NCBI RefSeq assembly: GCF_049898325.1
Contig: NZ_JAFCXL010000023.1
Span: forward strand, 12,160-76,159
Direction: 5' to 3'
Origin: JAFCUW01 sp049898325
GTDB lineage: Bacteria > Pseudomonadota > Gammaproteobacteria > Burkholderiales > Burkholderiaceae_D
DNA: 64,000 bases
The position numbers and the translations under genes were made by a program. Position 1 is the first letter of the stretch. The number at the start of each line of letters is the position of its first letter. The notes below the pieces were generated by a model. The model made no database searches and was not told where the DNA came from. It saw nothing but the letters and a program-made list of their open reading frames with translations. Of the stretch, positions 17,304 through 26,215 are shown one piece after another.

Positions 17304-19337
17304 ATGAAAAAACGATTTTTGGTCGCTGCCCTCGTGACTGGCATTTTTCTTTGGGGTTGTGGCGGCGGAGGTGGTGGTTCAGTGAATAATGGTGGAGCAG
17401 TTTCATTGCCTGCTGAAAATTCCTACATACTTGCAGGTCATGCGCAGAAAGGTCCGTTTGCCATAGGATCGCAGATTTCCGTCAATGAACTGAATTCGAC
17501 CTTAAGTCCGACCGGTAAAACTTTTAATGTTTCTACTTCTGATAACTTGGGAAGTTTTACTGTCCCTTTGAAAGTAAGTACCTCGCAAGTTGAAATCATT
17601 GGCAGTGGTTATTATATGGATGAATTGACCGGGCAATTATCCGTTTCGCAGATTTCACTTCGTGCAATTGCCGACCTTGGTGTCAATGCAATGCCGACGG
17701 TAAATGTTCTAACATCATTGCAGGTGCCACGCCTCAGAGCGCTTGTGGCGCAAGGAAAGACTTATGCTGAAGCCAATGCGCAATCGCAATCCGAGGTGTT
17801 GTCATTTTTTGGAATAGATTCTGGAAGAGTCAATTCTTTTGCAAGCTTCTACTCCATGAATATTGCTGGCAATAAAGATTCGGATGCAGTTCTTATGGCA
17901 GCTTCAGTCATTCTTTCACAAATGGCCAGCGACGCAGCCAGGAGTAACGGGACCAATCAGGCGTCTGAACTATCAAATTACATCAATACAATAGCTGCGC
18001 AAATTTCGATTAGTGGTGCCGTTACCACGCCATCAATTACAACGGCAAAAGAATTGGCAGCCTCAAAAATTAACTTTGCATTAATCAGGGCCAATCTGGA
18101 TACGTACTACATTAAAAATGGCGTGACAATCGTTGCCGCGAATTTCGAAGAGTGGATCGATCAAAGTGGTTCAGGCGTACTTCCACAACGACTCGTGCCA
18201 GTCACCGGACTCAGTTTTCCGCCGATTACAGAGGCAAGTCCTGGGCAAATTATCACTAGCAGCCAAATCATCGTGGCTGGTTTGGGAGCAGGAGTTGCTG
18301 CGCCTGTTATTGTGAGTGCAGGAGCGACGCTTATAAAAAACAACACTGCTGTAGTTGGATTATTTTCTCAGGTTAAAAATGGAGACATTATTGCTTTGCG
18401 TGCGACGTCGCCTGGCTATGGGTTAAGCAGCACAACTTCAATCTCAATTGGATCATCCTCAGCAATATGGACTCTGACGAGTCAAAAGCTGAGTGGCATA
18501 ATTAGTGGCTTAACAGGGGCCGGCCTGGTTCTGCAAAATAATGGGGCCGATAATATTGCGATTTCCAGCGGCGCAACCAGCTTTTCTTTCCCTGCTTCGC
18601 TTGCGAGTGGCGCGACCTATAGTGTAAGCATACTTGCGCAACCAAATTCACCAGCTCAGCTTTGCGGAATCAGCAATGGTTCCGGAATGGTTGGATCGGC
18701 AACAAGTAAAATTTCGATCAATTGCTATGCTGCCGGACCAGCGAACATCGCTGTGATGGCTGGCGATTTGCAATCGGTCGTACAGCATTCTTTGTTGCCG
18801 AAGCCGATCACAGTAATTGTGACAGATTACCTTGGCAAGCCTGTTATTGGTACCCCGGTGTCATTTTCAGCGACGCCAGGGAGTGGCTATATTGCTCCAG
18901 TATTTGTAAATACAGACAGCCTTGGAAGGGCCAGTTGGAGTGGGTATATTCATTCAGTTGGGCAGAAAATAGATGCGGCCGTGGCGGGCGTCAGTGCTGT
19001 CACCTTCAGTATGAACGTGACGCCTGGCTCTCATTTGTATGATGGCGCTTATAGTTGCGCCACTTCTACCGCAGATTTCACAATAAAGATTGTCAATGGA
19101 ATATTTGATAGTTCGGCTTCAATTGTATTCAACGTTTATAAAATTTCCGGATCTGTCAATGAAATCGATGGTGCCCTCACTGGATCCTTGTCATCCGTAT
19201 CCAGATCTGGAACGACTTACCTGACTGGTCAAATGGCCGTTGACGTATTTCAGCATGCCACAGCTTCTGGCAATGCGGACACCCCATACAACACGATGGA
19301 TCCATTCCGTGGGGCGTGGACCTGCAATAGAAATTAG
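17304..19337 (+). CDS. Large low-GC lipoprotein with Ig-like (Big-1/invasin-type) domain
   Basis: A 677-residue predicted surface or periplasmic lipoprotein. The signal peptide ends in the lipobox LWGC and is followed by a Gly-rich tether. The first half is Ser/Thr-rich without recognised domains. About residues 490-570 (AVMAGDLQSVVQHSLLPKPI, VTDYLGKPVIGTPVSFSATP) read as a bacterial Ig-like Big-1 domain. Paired Cys residues near the C-terminus (SCATS, WTCNRN) may form a disulfide. The start at 17304 has GGA at good spacing; ATG 17292 is an in-frame alternative. Codon use is much more AT-rich than both neighbours, a sign of acquisition. Confidence 0.8.
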   Translation: MKKRFLVAALVTGIFLWGCGGGGGGSVNNGGAVSLPAENSYILAGHAQKGPFAIGSQISVNELNSTLSPTGKTFNVSTSDNLGSFTVPLKVSTSQVEIIGSGYYMDELTGQLSVSQISLRAIADLGVNAMPTVNVLTSLQVPRLRALVAQGKTYAEANAQSQSEVLSFFGIDSGRVNSFASFYSMNIAGNKDSDAVLMAASVILSQMASDAARSNGTNQASELSNYINTIAAQISISGAVTTPSITTAKELAASKINFALIRANLDTYYIKNGVTIVAANFEEWIDQSGSGVLPQRLVPVTGLSFPPITEASPGQIITSSQIIVAGLGAGVAAPVIVSAGATLIKNNTAVVGLFSQVKNGDIIALRATSPGYGLSSTTSISIGSSSAIWTLTSQKLSGIISGLTGAGLVLQNNGADNIAISSGATSFSFPASLASGATYSVSILAQPNSPAQLCGISNGSGMVGSATSKISINCYAAGPANIAVMAGDLQSVVQHSLLPKPITVIVTDYLGKPVIGTPVSFSATPGSGYIAPVFVNTDSLGRASWSGYIHSVGQKIDAAVAGVSAVTFSMNVTPGSHLYDGAYSCATSTADFTIKIVNGIFDSSASIVFNVYKISGSVNEIDGALTGSLSSVSRSGTTYLTGQMAVDVFQHATASGNADTPYNTMDPFRGAWTCNRN

Positions 19338-19390
19338 TGTTTGGCGCATCAGTGCGATTTCATCAGTTGAGGTTACGTTGAGGCCAAATC

Positions 19391-20425
19391 ATGCATCGGC
19401 ATCCCATCGGCCCGACTAGGGACGCCGCCCGCGCTGGTTTTCGCGCCGATCTGCCGCGCTGGCGCCAGCTCGTCACGCCCGCCTGGCTGGCCAGCCTGAT
19501 CGCGGGCGCGGCGCCGGCGGCGGCCCCGGCGGGGGAATGGCGCCTGCTCGAAGCGGGCTTCGGTGCGCTGGCGCAGTACCAGGGTGGCCACATTGCCGGC
19601 GCCGCGTATGTCGACACCACGCAGATCGAAGGCGGCGTGCTGTGGAACAAGCTCGACGACGCCGTGCTGTTGCAACTGTTGCTGGCGCACGGCATTGCCT
19701 GCGATGTCACCGTGGTGCTGTATGGCCGCAACAACCTGGCCGCCGCGCGCCTGGCCCATGTGCTGCTGTACGCGGGGGTGGCGGACGTGCGCCTGCTCGA
19801 TGGTGGCCTGGCCGGCTGGCGCGGCGCCGGCCTGCCGCTCACGCAGGCTTCGCCAGCGCCGGCGCGCCCGGCGGCGTCGTTCGGCGCGCCGTTTCCCGGC
19901 CGGCCCGACTACCTGTTCGACATGGCCCGGGCGCGCGCCATGCTGGCGCAGCCCGACGGCGTGCTGGTGAGCACGCGCACCTGGAACGAGTTCGTCGGCA
20001 AGTACTCCGGCTATCCCTACATCGCCGCACGCGGCGACATCGCCGGCGCCCGCTGGGGCCGCGCCGGCGCCGGCGACGACATCAACAGCATGAGCGCGTT
20101 CCACGACGACGCCGGCCGCATGCGCCCCGCCGCGCAGATCCGCCGCATGTGGCAGGCGGCCGGCATCGATGCGCAGCAGCACGCGGTGTTTTATTGCGGC
20201 ACCGGCTGGCGTGCCTCGCTGGCTTTCTTTTATGCCTGGCTGATGGGCTGGGAGCGGATCGCCGTGTTCGACGGCGGCTGGTGCGAGTGGAGCCGCGACG
20301 GCGCCAATCCGGTGCGCTGCCGCATCGACGAGGACGCGGCCAGGGCGTCCGCCTGCGCATCGGACCAGCGCTCGCCATTTGACGGCGCGCAAGGAAACTG
20401 CATGGTGTCGCCTCCTGTGATCTGA
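19391..20425 (+). CDS. Tandem-domain rhodanese (thiosulfate or 3-mercaptopyruvate sulfurtransferase-like)
   Basis: A 344-residue protein with two rhodanese folds. The first (about residues 45-150) has YQGGHIAGAAYVDT and LLDGGLAGWRGAGLPL but its active-site loop reads LYGRNNLAA and lacks Cys. The second (about 180-320) has the catalytic Cys269 in FYCGTGWRAS and ends VFDGGWCEWSRDGANPV. Such enzymes transfer sulfane sulfur to cyanide or thiols. The active loop CGTGWRAS is closer to thiosulfate sulfurtransferases than to CGSGVTA mercaptopyruvate enzymes. The last 25 residues are atypical. A GAGG ribosome-binding site precedes the ATG. Confidence 0.85.
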   Translation: MHRHPIGPTRDAARAGFRADLPRWRQLVTPAWLASLIAGAAPAAAPAGEWRLLEAGFGALAQYQGGHIAGAAYVDTTQIEGGVLWNKLDDAVLLQLLLAHGIACDVTVVLYGRNNLAAARLAHVLLYAGVADVRLLDGGLAGWRGAGLPLTQASPAPARPAASFGAPFPGRPDYLFDMARARAMLAQPDGVLVSTRTWNEFVGKYSGYPYIAARGDIAGARWGRAGAGDDINSMSAFHDDAGRMRPAAQIRRMWQAAGIDAQQHAVFYCGTGWRASLAFFYAWLMGWERIAVFDGGWCEWSRDGANPVRCRIDEDAARASACASDQRSPFDGAQGNCMVSPPVI

Positions 20426-20531
20426 CAGGTTTCGGCAAGTTCGGACAGGGGTATTGTCAACAGCCCCGGGCACGTCAGCGTGGCCTGCCCGGCGCCGATC
20501 GCCGTTCCCCTGACCTGGAAAGTCCCCGACC

Positions 20532-23087
20532 ATGTGCATGCCCACCTTTCGCCGGATCCTGCTCGTTTGCATGCTTCTGCTGTTGTCCGCCTGTGGCGGT
20601 GGCGACAGCGATCCACCGGCGGTCGCACCGGCAATCAGCGTGCAACCGCAGGCCAGCCCGAAGGTGTCGGGGCAGGCGCTGACCCTGACGGTGACGGCCA
20701 CCGGCAGCACGCCACTGCACTACCAGTGGCAACGCGACGGCGCCGAGATCGCCGGCGCCACCGGCGCCAGCTACACGATCGCCGCCCTCGCCACGGCCGA
20801 CGACGGCGCCCGCATCAACGTCAAGGTCAGCAATGGCGCCGGCACCGTTACCTCCGACACGGTGACGCTGGCGGTGACGTTCCTGTCCAAGGACGACCTG
20901 GTGGCGCCCACGCCGGCGGTGAGCTTTTCGGCCGTGCGCCCCGCCTCGGGCGACACCGTCCAGCTGGTGGTCGAACTGGCCAACGCCAGCGCCATCAGTG
21001 TCACGCCCGTGGGCGAGGGCTGCGGTGGCCTGCGCGCCGGCAGCGTGGCCGGCGCCCGCCTGGCCACCAGCGCCGCGGTCGGCGATGTGGGCGTGTGCAT
21101 CGTCTCGGCCGACATCACCACCGCCAGCGGCACCGCCACCTATACCAACGAATTTACCGTCACGCCGCGCGCGCTGTCCGGGCAAGGCTTGTCGTTCAAA
21201 AATGGCGTGTATTTCCCCAGCGGCGCATTTGCCGGCACGCTGGCCAATTCCACCGTGATCAGCCAGGTCGTCATCCCCCAGTCCCTCATCAATGGCGGCA
21301 CCGGCATCATTTATGTCGACGCGGCCAATCCGGCGCTGAGCACCAAGGCCGTGTTCAAGATCAGCGCGGTGCCCGGTTATTTCGTCGCCAATGGCGTGGT
21401 CGAAGGCGGGCGCATCCGCTTCGACCTGGCGGTGGCGCCCAGCTTCCTCAAGGATGGCGCCGCCACCTCGCAGCGCACCGTGTCGGCGCAGCTGGTGGGC
21501 GCCGATGGCACGCTGAGCCAGCCGGTGCTGGCCAATGCCACGTTCTTGCGCGTGGGCAGCGGGCCGCTGCAGATTTCGCTGTCGTTCGACCATAGCGACG
21601 ATGTTGACTTGCACGTCGTCACGCCAGGCAATGAGGAAATTTTTTACGCCAGCCGAAGCGATGCGACGGGGGGGCAGCTTGACCTCGACAGCAATGCCGG
21701 CTGTCGTCTCGACCATGTCAACAACGAAAATATCGTCTGGGCCGCCGACGCGCAACCGCGGGCGGGGCGCTACAAGGTGCGCGTCGACCTGTACGAATCG
21801 TGTTCGCAGGCCCCCGTCAATTACACGCTCAAGGTGGTCAATTGCGGCGTCGTGTCGACCTATACGGGCAGTTTCGTGCCCGCCAATGCGGACTTCGGCG
21901 GCCTGGGCAGCGGCAGGGAGGTGGCCCAGGTCGACTACGCCCCCTGCAGCGGCTTTTCCGTGGCCGGCCGCGCCACCTACGACGATTACCCGGTGGCGCT
22001 GACCGGCCCGGCGACGACGGCCACCGAATTGCCGATTCGCCACGCCACGGTGGAAGTACGCCAGCTGGCCGGCGACACCCTGCTCGCGACCACGTCCACC
22101 GACGAAAACGGCGACTACAGCGCCCGCTTCAGCATGGCCACGCCGGCAAAATACTATGTGAAAGTAATCGCCAGCCAGGACAATGCCAGCGTGCGCCAGA
22201 AAGTGGTGAATGCCGCCGGCGCGCTGTACGCCATCCGCAGCGCCGAACTCGACGCTGCGGTGACGGCGCAGGTGGTGCAGGCGGACTTGCGGGCCCGCCG
22301 CGATGCCTCGTTCGCCGAGGCGTTCAATATTTTCGACCTGGGCGTGAACGCCTTCAAGGAAAGCGCTTCGCACGTGACGCTCAGCCTGCCCGTGCTGACG
22401 TGGCAGTGGACCCGCGGCGGCGCCACCTGCGGCGGCCTGGCCAGCTGCTACCGGCACAGCGAGGCGAAAATCTTCGTGCTCTCCACGGTGGCCGACGAAG
22501 ACGCCTACGACGACGCCGTGCTGGCCCACGAGTTCGGTCACTTCTTCATGCAACACCTGTCGGCCGAGCGCCTCACCGGCGGCGAGCACAGCTCGAGTCG
22601 CCGCTCGCCGCCCCAGCTGGCCTGGAGCGAGGGCGCCGCCACCTTCTTCGGCCAGCAGGTGCTGCGCAGCCCGCAATATCTTGACAGCAACGCCGTCACC
22701 ACGTTTGCCCTGAACCTGGAAACCCTGCCTGCCGCCGTGCCAGTGGGCACCGCCGGGGGCGCCCTCGATGGCACTCTGTCGGAGGCGACGGTGGCGGCGA
22801 TTTTGTGGGATATTGCCGATAATGCGCAAGACAGCGTGGCGCAGGGAGCCACCACGGTCAAAGACGTGATCAGCAACGGCGACGCGGTGTTTGCCACCTT
22901 GCTAGGCATGAAAGGCGGCACCGACCGCGCCGCCGCCGGCCCGGAGCTGGTCGATTTCCTCGACATTTACCTGTGCAAGAATTACGCTGTGTGGGAAGCG
23001 ACGGCCGGCAGCAATTTCCGTGGCCTCATTACCATCATCAATGGTTTCCCCTACACCACCGCAGGCAAACCGGCATGCCAACCCTAG
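20532..23087 (+). CDS. Putative zincin-type metalloprotease lipoprotein
   Basis: An 851-residue lipoprotein (lipobox LLSAC near residue 20). Residues about 35-115 form an Ig-like domain (ALTLTVTATGSTPLHYQWQR). A middle region includes the DVDLHVVTPGNEEIFY strand typical of DUF2135-like domains, then a carboxypeptidase-regulatory-like fold (TVEVRQLAGDTLLATTSTDE). The C-terminal part contains HEFGHFFMQH, with His666, Glu667 and His670 forming the HExxH zinc site, and SEGAATFFGQQ downstream, where a third ligand Glu may lie. This suggests a cell-surface protease. A small secreted gene follows after ten bases and is probably co-transcribed. Substrate unknown. Confidence 0.8.
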   Translation: MCMPTFRRILLVCMLLLLSACGGGDSDPPAVAPAISVQPQASPKVSGQALTLTVTATGSTPLHYQWQRDGAEIAGATGASYTIAALATADDGARINVKVSNGAGTVTSDTVTLAVTFLSKDDLVAPTPAVSFSAVRPASGDTVQLVVELANASAISVTPVGEGCGGLRAGSVAGARLATSAAVGDVGVCIVSADITTASGTATYTNEFTVTPRALSGQGLSFKNGVYFPSGAFAGTLANSTVISQVVIPQSLINGGTGIIYVDAANPALSTKAVFKISAVPGYFVANGVVEGGRIRFDLAVAPSFLKDGAATSQRTVSAQLVGADGTLSQPVLANATFLRVGSGPLQISLSFDHSDDVDLHVVTPGNEEIFYASRSDATGGQLDLDSNAGCRLDHVNNENIVWAADAQPRAGRYKVRVDLYESCSQAPVNYTLKVVNCGVVSTYTGSFVPANADFGGLGSGREVAQVDYAPCSGFSVAGRATYDDYPVALTGPATTATELPIRHATVEVRQLAGDTLLATTSTDENGDYSARFSMATPAKYYVKVIASQDNASVRQKVVNAAGALYAIRSAELDAAVTAQVVQADLRARRDASFAEAFNIFDLGVNAFKESASHVTLSLPVLTWQWTRGGATCGGLASCYRHSEAKIFVLSTVADEDAYDDAVLAHEFGHFFMQHLSAERLTGGEHSSSRRSPPQLAWSEGAATFFGQQVLRSPQYLDSNAVTTFALNLETLPAAVPVGTAGGALDGTLSEATVAAILWDIADNAQDSVAQGATTVKDVISNGDAVFATLLGMKGGTDRAAAGPELVDFLDIYLCKNYAVWEATAGSNFRGLITIINGFPYTTAGKPACQP

Positions 23088-23097
23088 GGGCCGCACC

Positions 23098-23577
23098 TTG
23101 ATCAACTACTGGAAGCGACTCCTGCTGGCGGCTTGCCTGGCGCAGGCCGCCATCGCCCATGCCGGCAGCGCCATCCTGGCCGCGCCCGTCAAGGCGCACC
23201 TGACGATGCATCCGGCGGTGGCGCCAGTGGGCGCCGCCACCGTGGCGCGCCTGCGCCTGACGCTGCTCGACGATGTGCCCCACCTGGCCATTGCCATCAC
23301 CGCGCGCGGCTGCCTGGACGAACTGGGCGGGGCCGTTCCCGCCGCGATCGAGCAGGGCAGGAAAGGCGCCGTCGTCACCATCAGCGCGCGTTTCAAGGTG
23401 CGCCAGGCGGGGCCGTGCGACGTCATCGCCGAGGTGATCACGGTGGACGATCAGCGCAACCGCTTCGGCTCCGTGTTCGGCGTCACCGTCAATCCGGCGC
23501 CGGCCAGTTCAGGCACGCACCGCAAGGGCGTCACCGCCAGCGGCGAGCACACGGTGGAGGCGCCGGCGGCGCGCTAG
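23098..23577 (+). CDS. Small secreted protein, partner of the upstream metalloprotease
   Basis: A 159-residue exported protein starting at TTG 23098 with AGGGG upstream. The signal peptide is INYWKRLLLAACLAQAAIAHA. The mature part has alternating hydrophobic strands (VARLRLTLLDDVPHLAIAIT) and two Cys residues (RGCLDE, GPCDV) that could form a disulfide, suggesting a compact beta-sandwich. It begins ten bases after the metalloprotease stop, implying one transcript. I do not recognise a family; a periplasmic accessory or inhibitor role is only a guess from position. Confidence 0.7.
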   Translation: MINYWKRLLLAACLAQAAIAHAGSAILAAPVKAHLTMHPAVAPVGAATVARLRLTLLDDVPHLAIAITARGCLDELGGAVPAAIEQGRKGAVVTISARFKVRQAGPCDVIAEVITVDDQRNRFGSVFGVTVNPAPASSGTHRKGVTASGEHTVEAPAAR

Positions 23578-23666
23578 TGTTGCCGGCGGGGGGGCGAAGC
23601 TGTTTGCATATTGCTGCTCGGCAGTTTGCTATGATGGCCATTCCGACCACACCCGAGGAAGCTATC

Positions 23667-25475
23667 ATGGCGAAGTTCTCTCCCACGGCCGCCCCGCGCG
23701 CCTTGCCCGTCTCGCGCATGCGGCGCGGTGCCACCGTGCTGCTGACCACGCTCACCCTGTCAATCGTGATCGGCGCGCCAACGGCGCTGGCGAAAACCCC
23801 GCTGGCCACCGGCACGGGCGGCGCGGTGGCCACCATCAGCGCGGCGGCGTCGCAGTCGGCCATGACGATCTTGAACGGCGGCGGCAATGCCATCGATGCC
23901 GCGGTGGCGGCAGCGGCCACCCTCGGGGTCACCGATCCGTTTAGCTGCGGCATCGGCGGCGGCGGCTTCATGGTCATTTACCTGGCAAAGCAGCAGCGCG
24001 TGGTCACCATCGATTCGCGTGAAATGGCGCCGGCCGCATTCACACCGGCCGTGTTCTTGCAGGACGGGAAGCCGATCGATTTCGACAGCGCCGTCGCCAG
24101 CGGCGCGGCCGTCGGCGTGCCCGGCACCGTGCGCGGCTGGCACGAGGCATTGAGCCGGTACGGCAGCCGGTCCTTCAGGCAGGTGCTGGCGCCGGCAATC
24201 AGGACGGCACGCCAGGGTTTTACCGTGAATGAAACTTTCAATCGTTTGACGACCGAAAATGAAATAAAATTTCGCCAGTTTGCGGGCGCCAGCGCCTTGT
24301 ACTTGAGCGGCGGCAAGGCCTTGCCGGTCGGCACCGTGATCCGCAATCCCGGCATGGCGCGCGCCTACAGCGAGATCGCCGCGCGCGGCACGGCGGCTTT
24401 TTATGGCGGCCCGATGGCGCAGGCCATCGTCGACGCCGTGCAGCGTCCGCCCATGGTGGGTGGGGCCACGGTGCGGGCAGGGCAGATGCGCCTGGCCGAC
24501 CTGGCCAATTATGAAGCGCGCATTCGCCAACCGGTTCACTCGACCTATCGGGGTTACGACTTGTACGGCATGGCCGAGCCCAGCAGCGGCGGCATGGCGG
24601 TGGCCGAGGCGCTCAATATCCTCGAGGGCTACGACCTGAAAGCGATGGCGCGGCCCCAGGTGGAACATTTGTACGTGGAAGCGAGCCGGCTGGCCTTTGC
24701 CGACCGCAATGCCTACCTGGGCGACCCCGAATATGTCGAGGCGCCCGTCGCCGGCCTGCTCGATAAAGCTTATGCGGCCCAACGGCGCGCCCTGATCGAT
24801 GTGAACCAGGCGGCCACGCGCGCCAGCGCCGGCGACCCCTACCTGTTCCAGGACGACCAGAGCGTGCCCTTGCGGCCGGCCGCGGCGCGTCCGCCACGCC
24901 AGGAAAGCGCCCACACCACCCACTTCACGGTGTCCGACAAGGACGGCAATATCGTCTCCTACACCTTTACCATCGAGTCATGGGGTGGCAGTGGCATCGT
25001 CGTGCCCGGTTACGGTTTTCTGCTGAACAATGAAATGACGGACTTCGATTTCAGCGGTCCTCACCCGAACGTGCCGGAAGCGGGCAAGCGACCGCGCAGC
25101 AGCATGGCGCCCACCATTGCCCTGAAAAACGGCAAGCCGGCCTTCACCATCGGCAGTCCCGGCGGCGCCACCATCATCACCACGGTGCTGCAGACCATCG
25201 TCAATCACGTCGACCTGGGCATGCCGATGAACGAAGCCATCGACGCGCCCCGCATCAGCGAGCGCAACGGCGCCGCCAGTTCGGTCGAGCCCGGTTTCGC
25301 CGCCAGCGCGCAGGGCCAGGCGCTGGCGCGCATGGGCCACCGCTGGGACGCCGAAGCGGAAGAGATCGGCGCCGCCAATGCGCTGGTGTTCCATGCCGAC
25401 GGCAGCGTGACGGCGGTCAGCGAAAGCCGCCGCCACGGGGGCGGGGCGGCGCTGGTGCAGCGGACCGGGCACTGA
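23667..25475 (+). CDS. ggt: Gamma-glutamyltransferase
   Basis: A 602-residue periplasmic enzyme made as a proenzyme that cleaves itself into two subunits and hydrolyses or transfers the gamma-glutamyl group of glutathione. A signal peptide (about residues 1-43) precedes ATISAAASQSAMTILNGGGNAIDAAVAAA and GIGGGGFMVIYL, both family signatures. The autoprocessing and nucleophile Thr is in AHTTHFTV (about residue 417). SPGGATIITTVLQTIVN forms the conserved late motif. The ATG at 23667 has GAGGA at ideal spacing. Confidence 0.94.
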   Translation: MAKFSPTAAPRALPVSRMRRGATVLLTTLTLSIVIGAPTALAKTPLATGTGGAVATISAAASQSAMTILNGGGNAIDAAVAAAATLGVTDPFSCGIGGGGFMVIYLAKQQRVVTIDSREMAPAAFTPAVFLQDGKPIDFDSAVASGAAVGVPGTVRGWHEALSRYGSRSFRQVLAPAIRTARQGFTVNETFNRLTTENEIKFRQFAGASALYLSGGKALPVGTVIRNPGMARAYSEIAARGTAAFYGGPMAQAIVDAVQRPPMVGGATVRAGQMRLADLANYEARIRQPVHSTYRGYDLYGMAEPSSGGMAVAEALNILEGYDLKAMARPQVEHLYVEASRLAFADRNAYLGDPEYVEAPVAGLLDKAYAAQRRALIDVNQAATRASAGDPYLFQDDQSVPLRPAAARPPRQESAHTTHFTVSDKDGNIVSYTFTIESWGGSGIVVPGYGFLLNNEMTDFDFSGPHPNVPEAGKRPRSSMAPTIALKNGKPAFTIGSPGGATIITTVLQTIVNHVDLGMPMNEAIDAPRISERNGAASSVEPGFAASAQGQALARMGHRWDAEAEEIGAANALVFHADGSVTAVSESRRHGGGAALVQRTGH

Positions 25476-25477
25476 GT

Positions 25478-25876
25478 TCAGTCGAACATTTCCCCGGTGG
25501 TGCGGGCGAAGGTGCGGGTGAACAGATTGAATAGTTCGAGTCCCTCGGGCGACTCGAGGTAGGCGTTGGCCCGGGTCGCCAGCACGCCCAGCGATTCGCC
25601 GTCCGACAGCGCCGCTTCCCAGCCGTCGGCGCGCATCTGGCCTTCCAGCCAGTCGATGTTGGCCGACATCGCTTCCTTGATGACGTGCTCGAGCAGGCGG
25701 GCCACCTTGGCGGTGTCGACGGGGCGGCGCATGCCCAGCGCGGCAATAAAATGCCGCAACTGTGGGTCGTTGTCGTCGCGCGACGTTTCCTTCGCTTGCG
25801 TCGTCGTCAGGTGCGAGTGGTCGAGGCTGGCCTCAGTGGCCTCAGTGGCGGCGGGGGCGGTGTAATCGGTGGTCAT
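25478..25876 (-). CDS. Hypothetical cytoplasmic protein
   Basis: A 132-residue soluble protein, convergent with ggt (two-base gap). The first 35 residues are Thr/Ser/Asp-rich and probably disordered. The remainder (LRHFIAALGMRRPVDTAKVARLLEHVIKEA and on) is alpha-helical. No motif is recognised. A degenerate copy of the GTNCG-N4-CGNAC operator lies 54 bases upstream, so it may belong to the stress regulon at 37-58 kb. A GGAG ribosome-binding site supports the start. Confidence 0.72.
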   Translation of the reverse strand: MTTDYTAPAATEATEASLDHSHLTTTQAKETSRDDNDPQLRHFIAALGMRRPVDTAKVARLLEHVIKEAMSANIDWLEGQMRADGWEAALSDGESLGVLATRANAYLESPEGLELFNLFTRTFARTTGEMFD

Positions 25877-25930
25877 GGCAGCTCCGTGATGGTTGGTTTC
25901 TTAGCATGATGCCACGGTAGGACGCGGTCT

Positions 25931-25944
25931 GTTCGCTATCTAAC
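25931..25944. promoter_or_regulatory. Degenerate copy of the 14-bp palindromic operator
   Basis: GTTCGCTATCTAAC matches GTNCG-N4-CGNAC at all but one fixed position. Its centre is 32 bases upstream of a weak -10-like CATGCT (25903-25908, reverse strand). Confidence 0.35.
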
Positions 25945-26215
25945 CGCCTGTCCCATCGATCTCGCCCGTGTCGACGGTCGTGGTTTTTGCGCGCCGTGTC
26001 TGTTGAGCCTTAACAACAAACTTTTCCTGACACCCCTGTATGTATTCGGGGCTGCTATGCTTGATCGCAAGAAGCAGGACAGCGCCGTGTCGGATCCGAC
26101 CGACAAACAGGCGGGAAAGCTTGAGGCGCTTATGTGGCCCAGGCGACAGAAGTTTCGGCGGCAATTGGCCATGCTGTCCTGGTGCAGGCCCCGTGCCTGG
26201 TCTGGAGTGTTGCTC

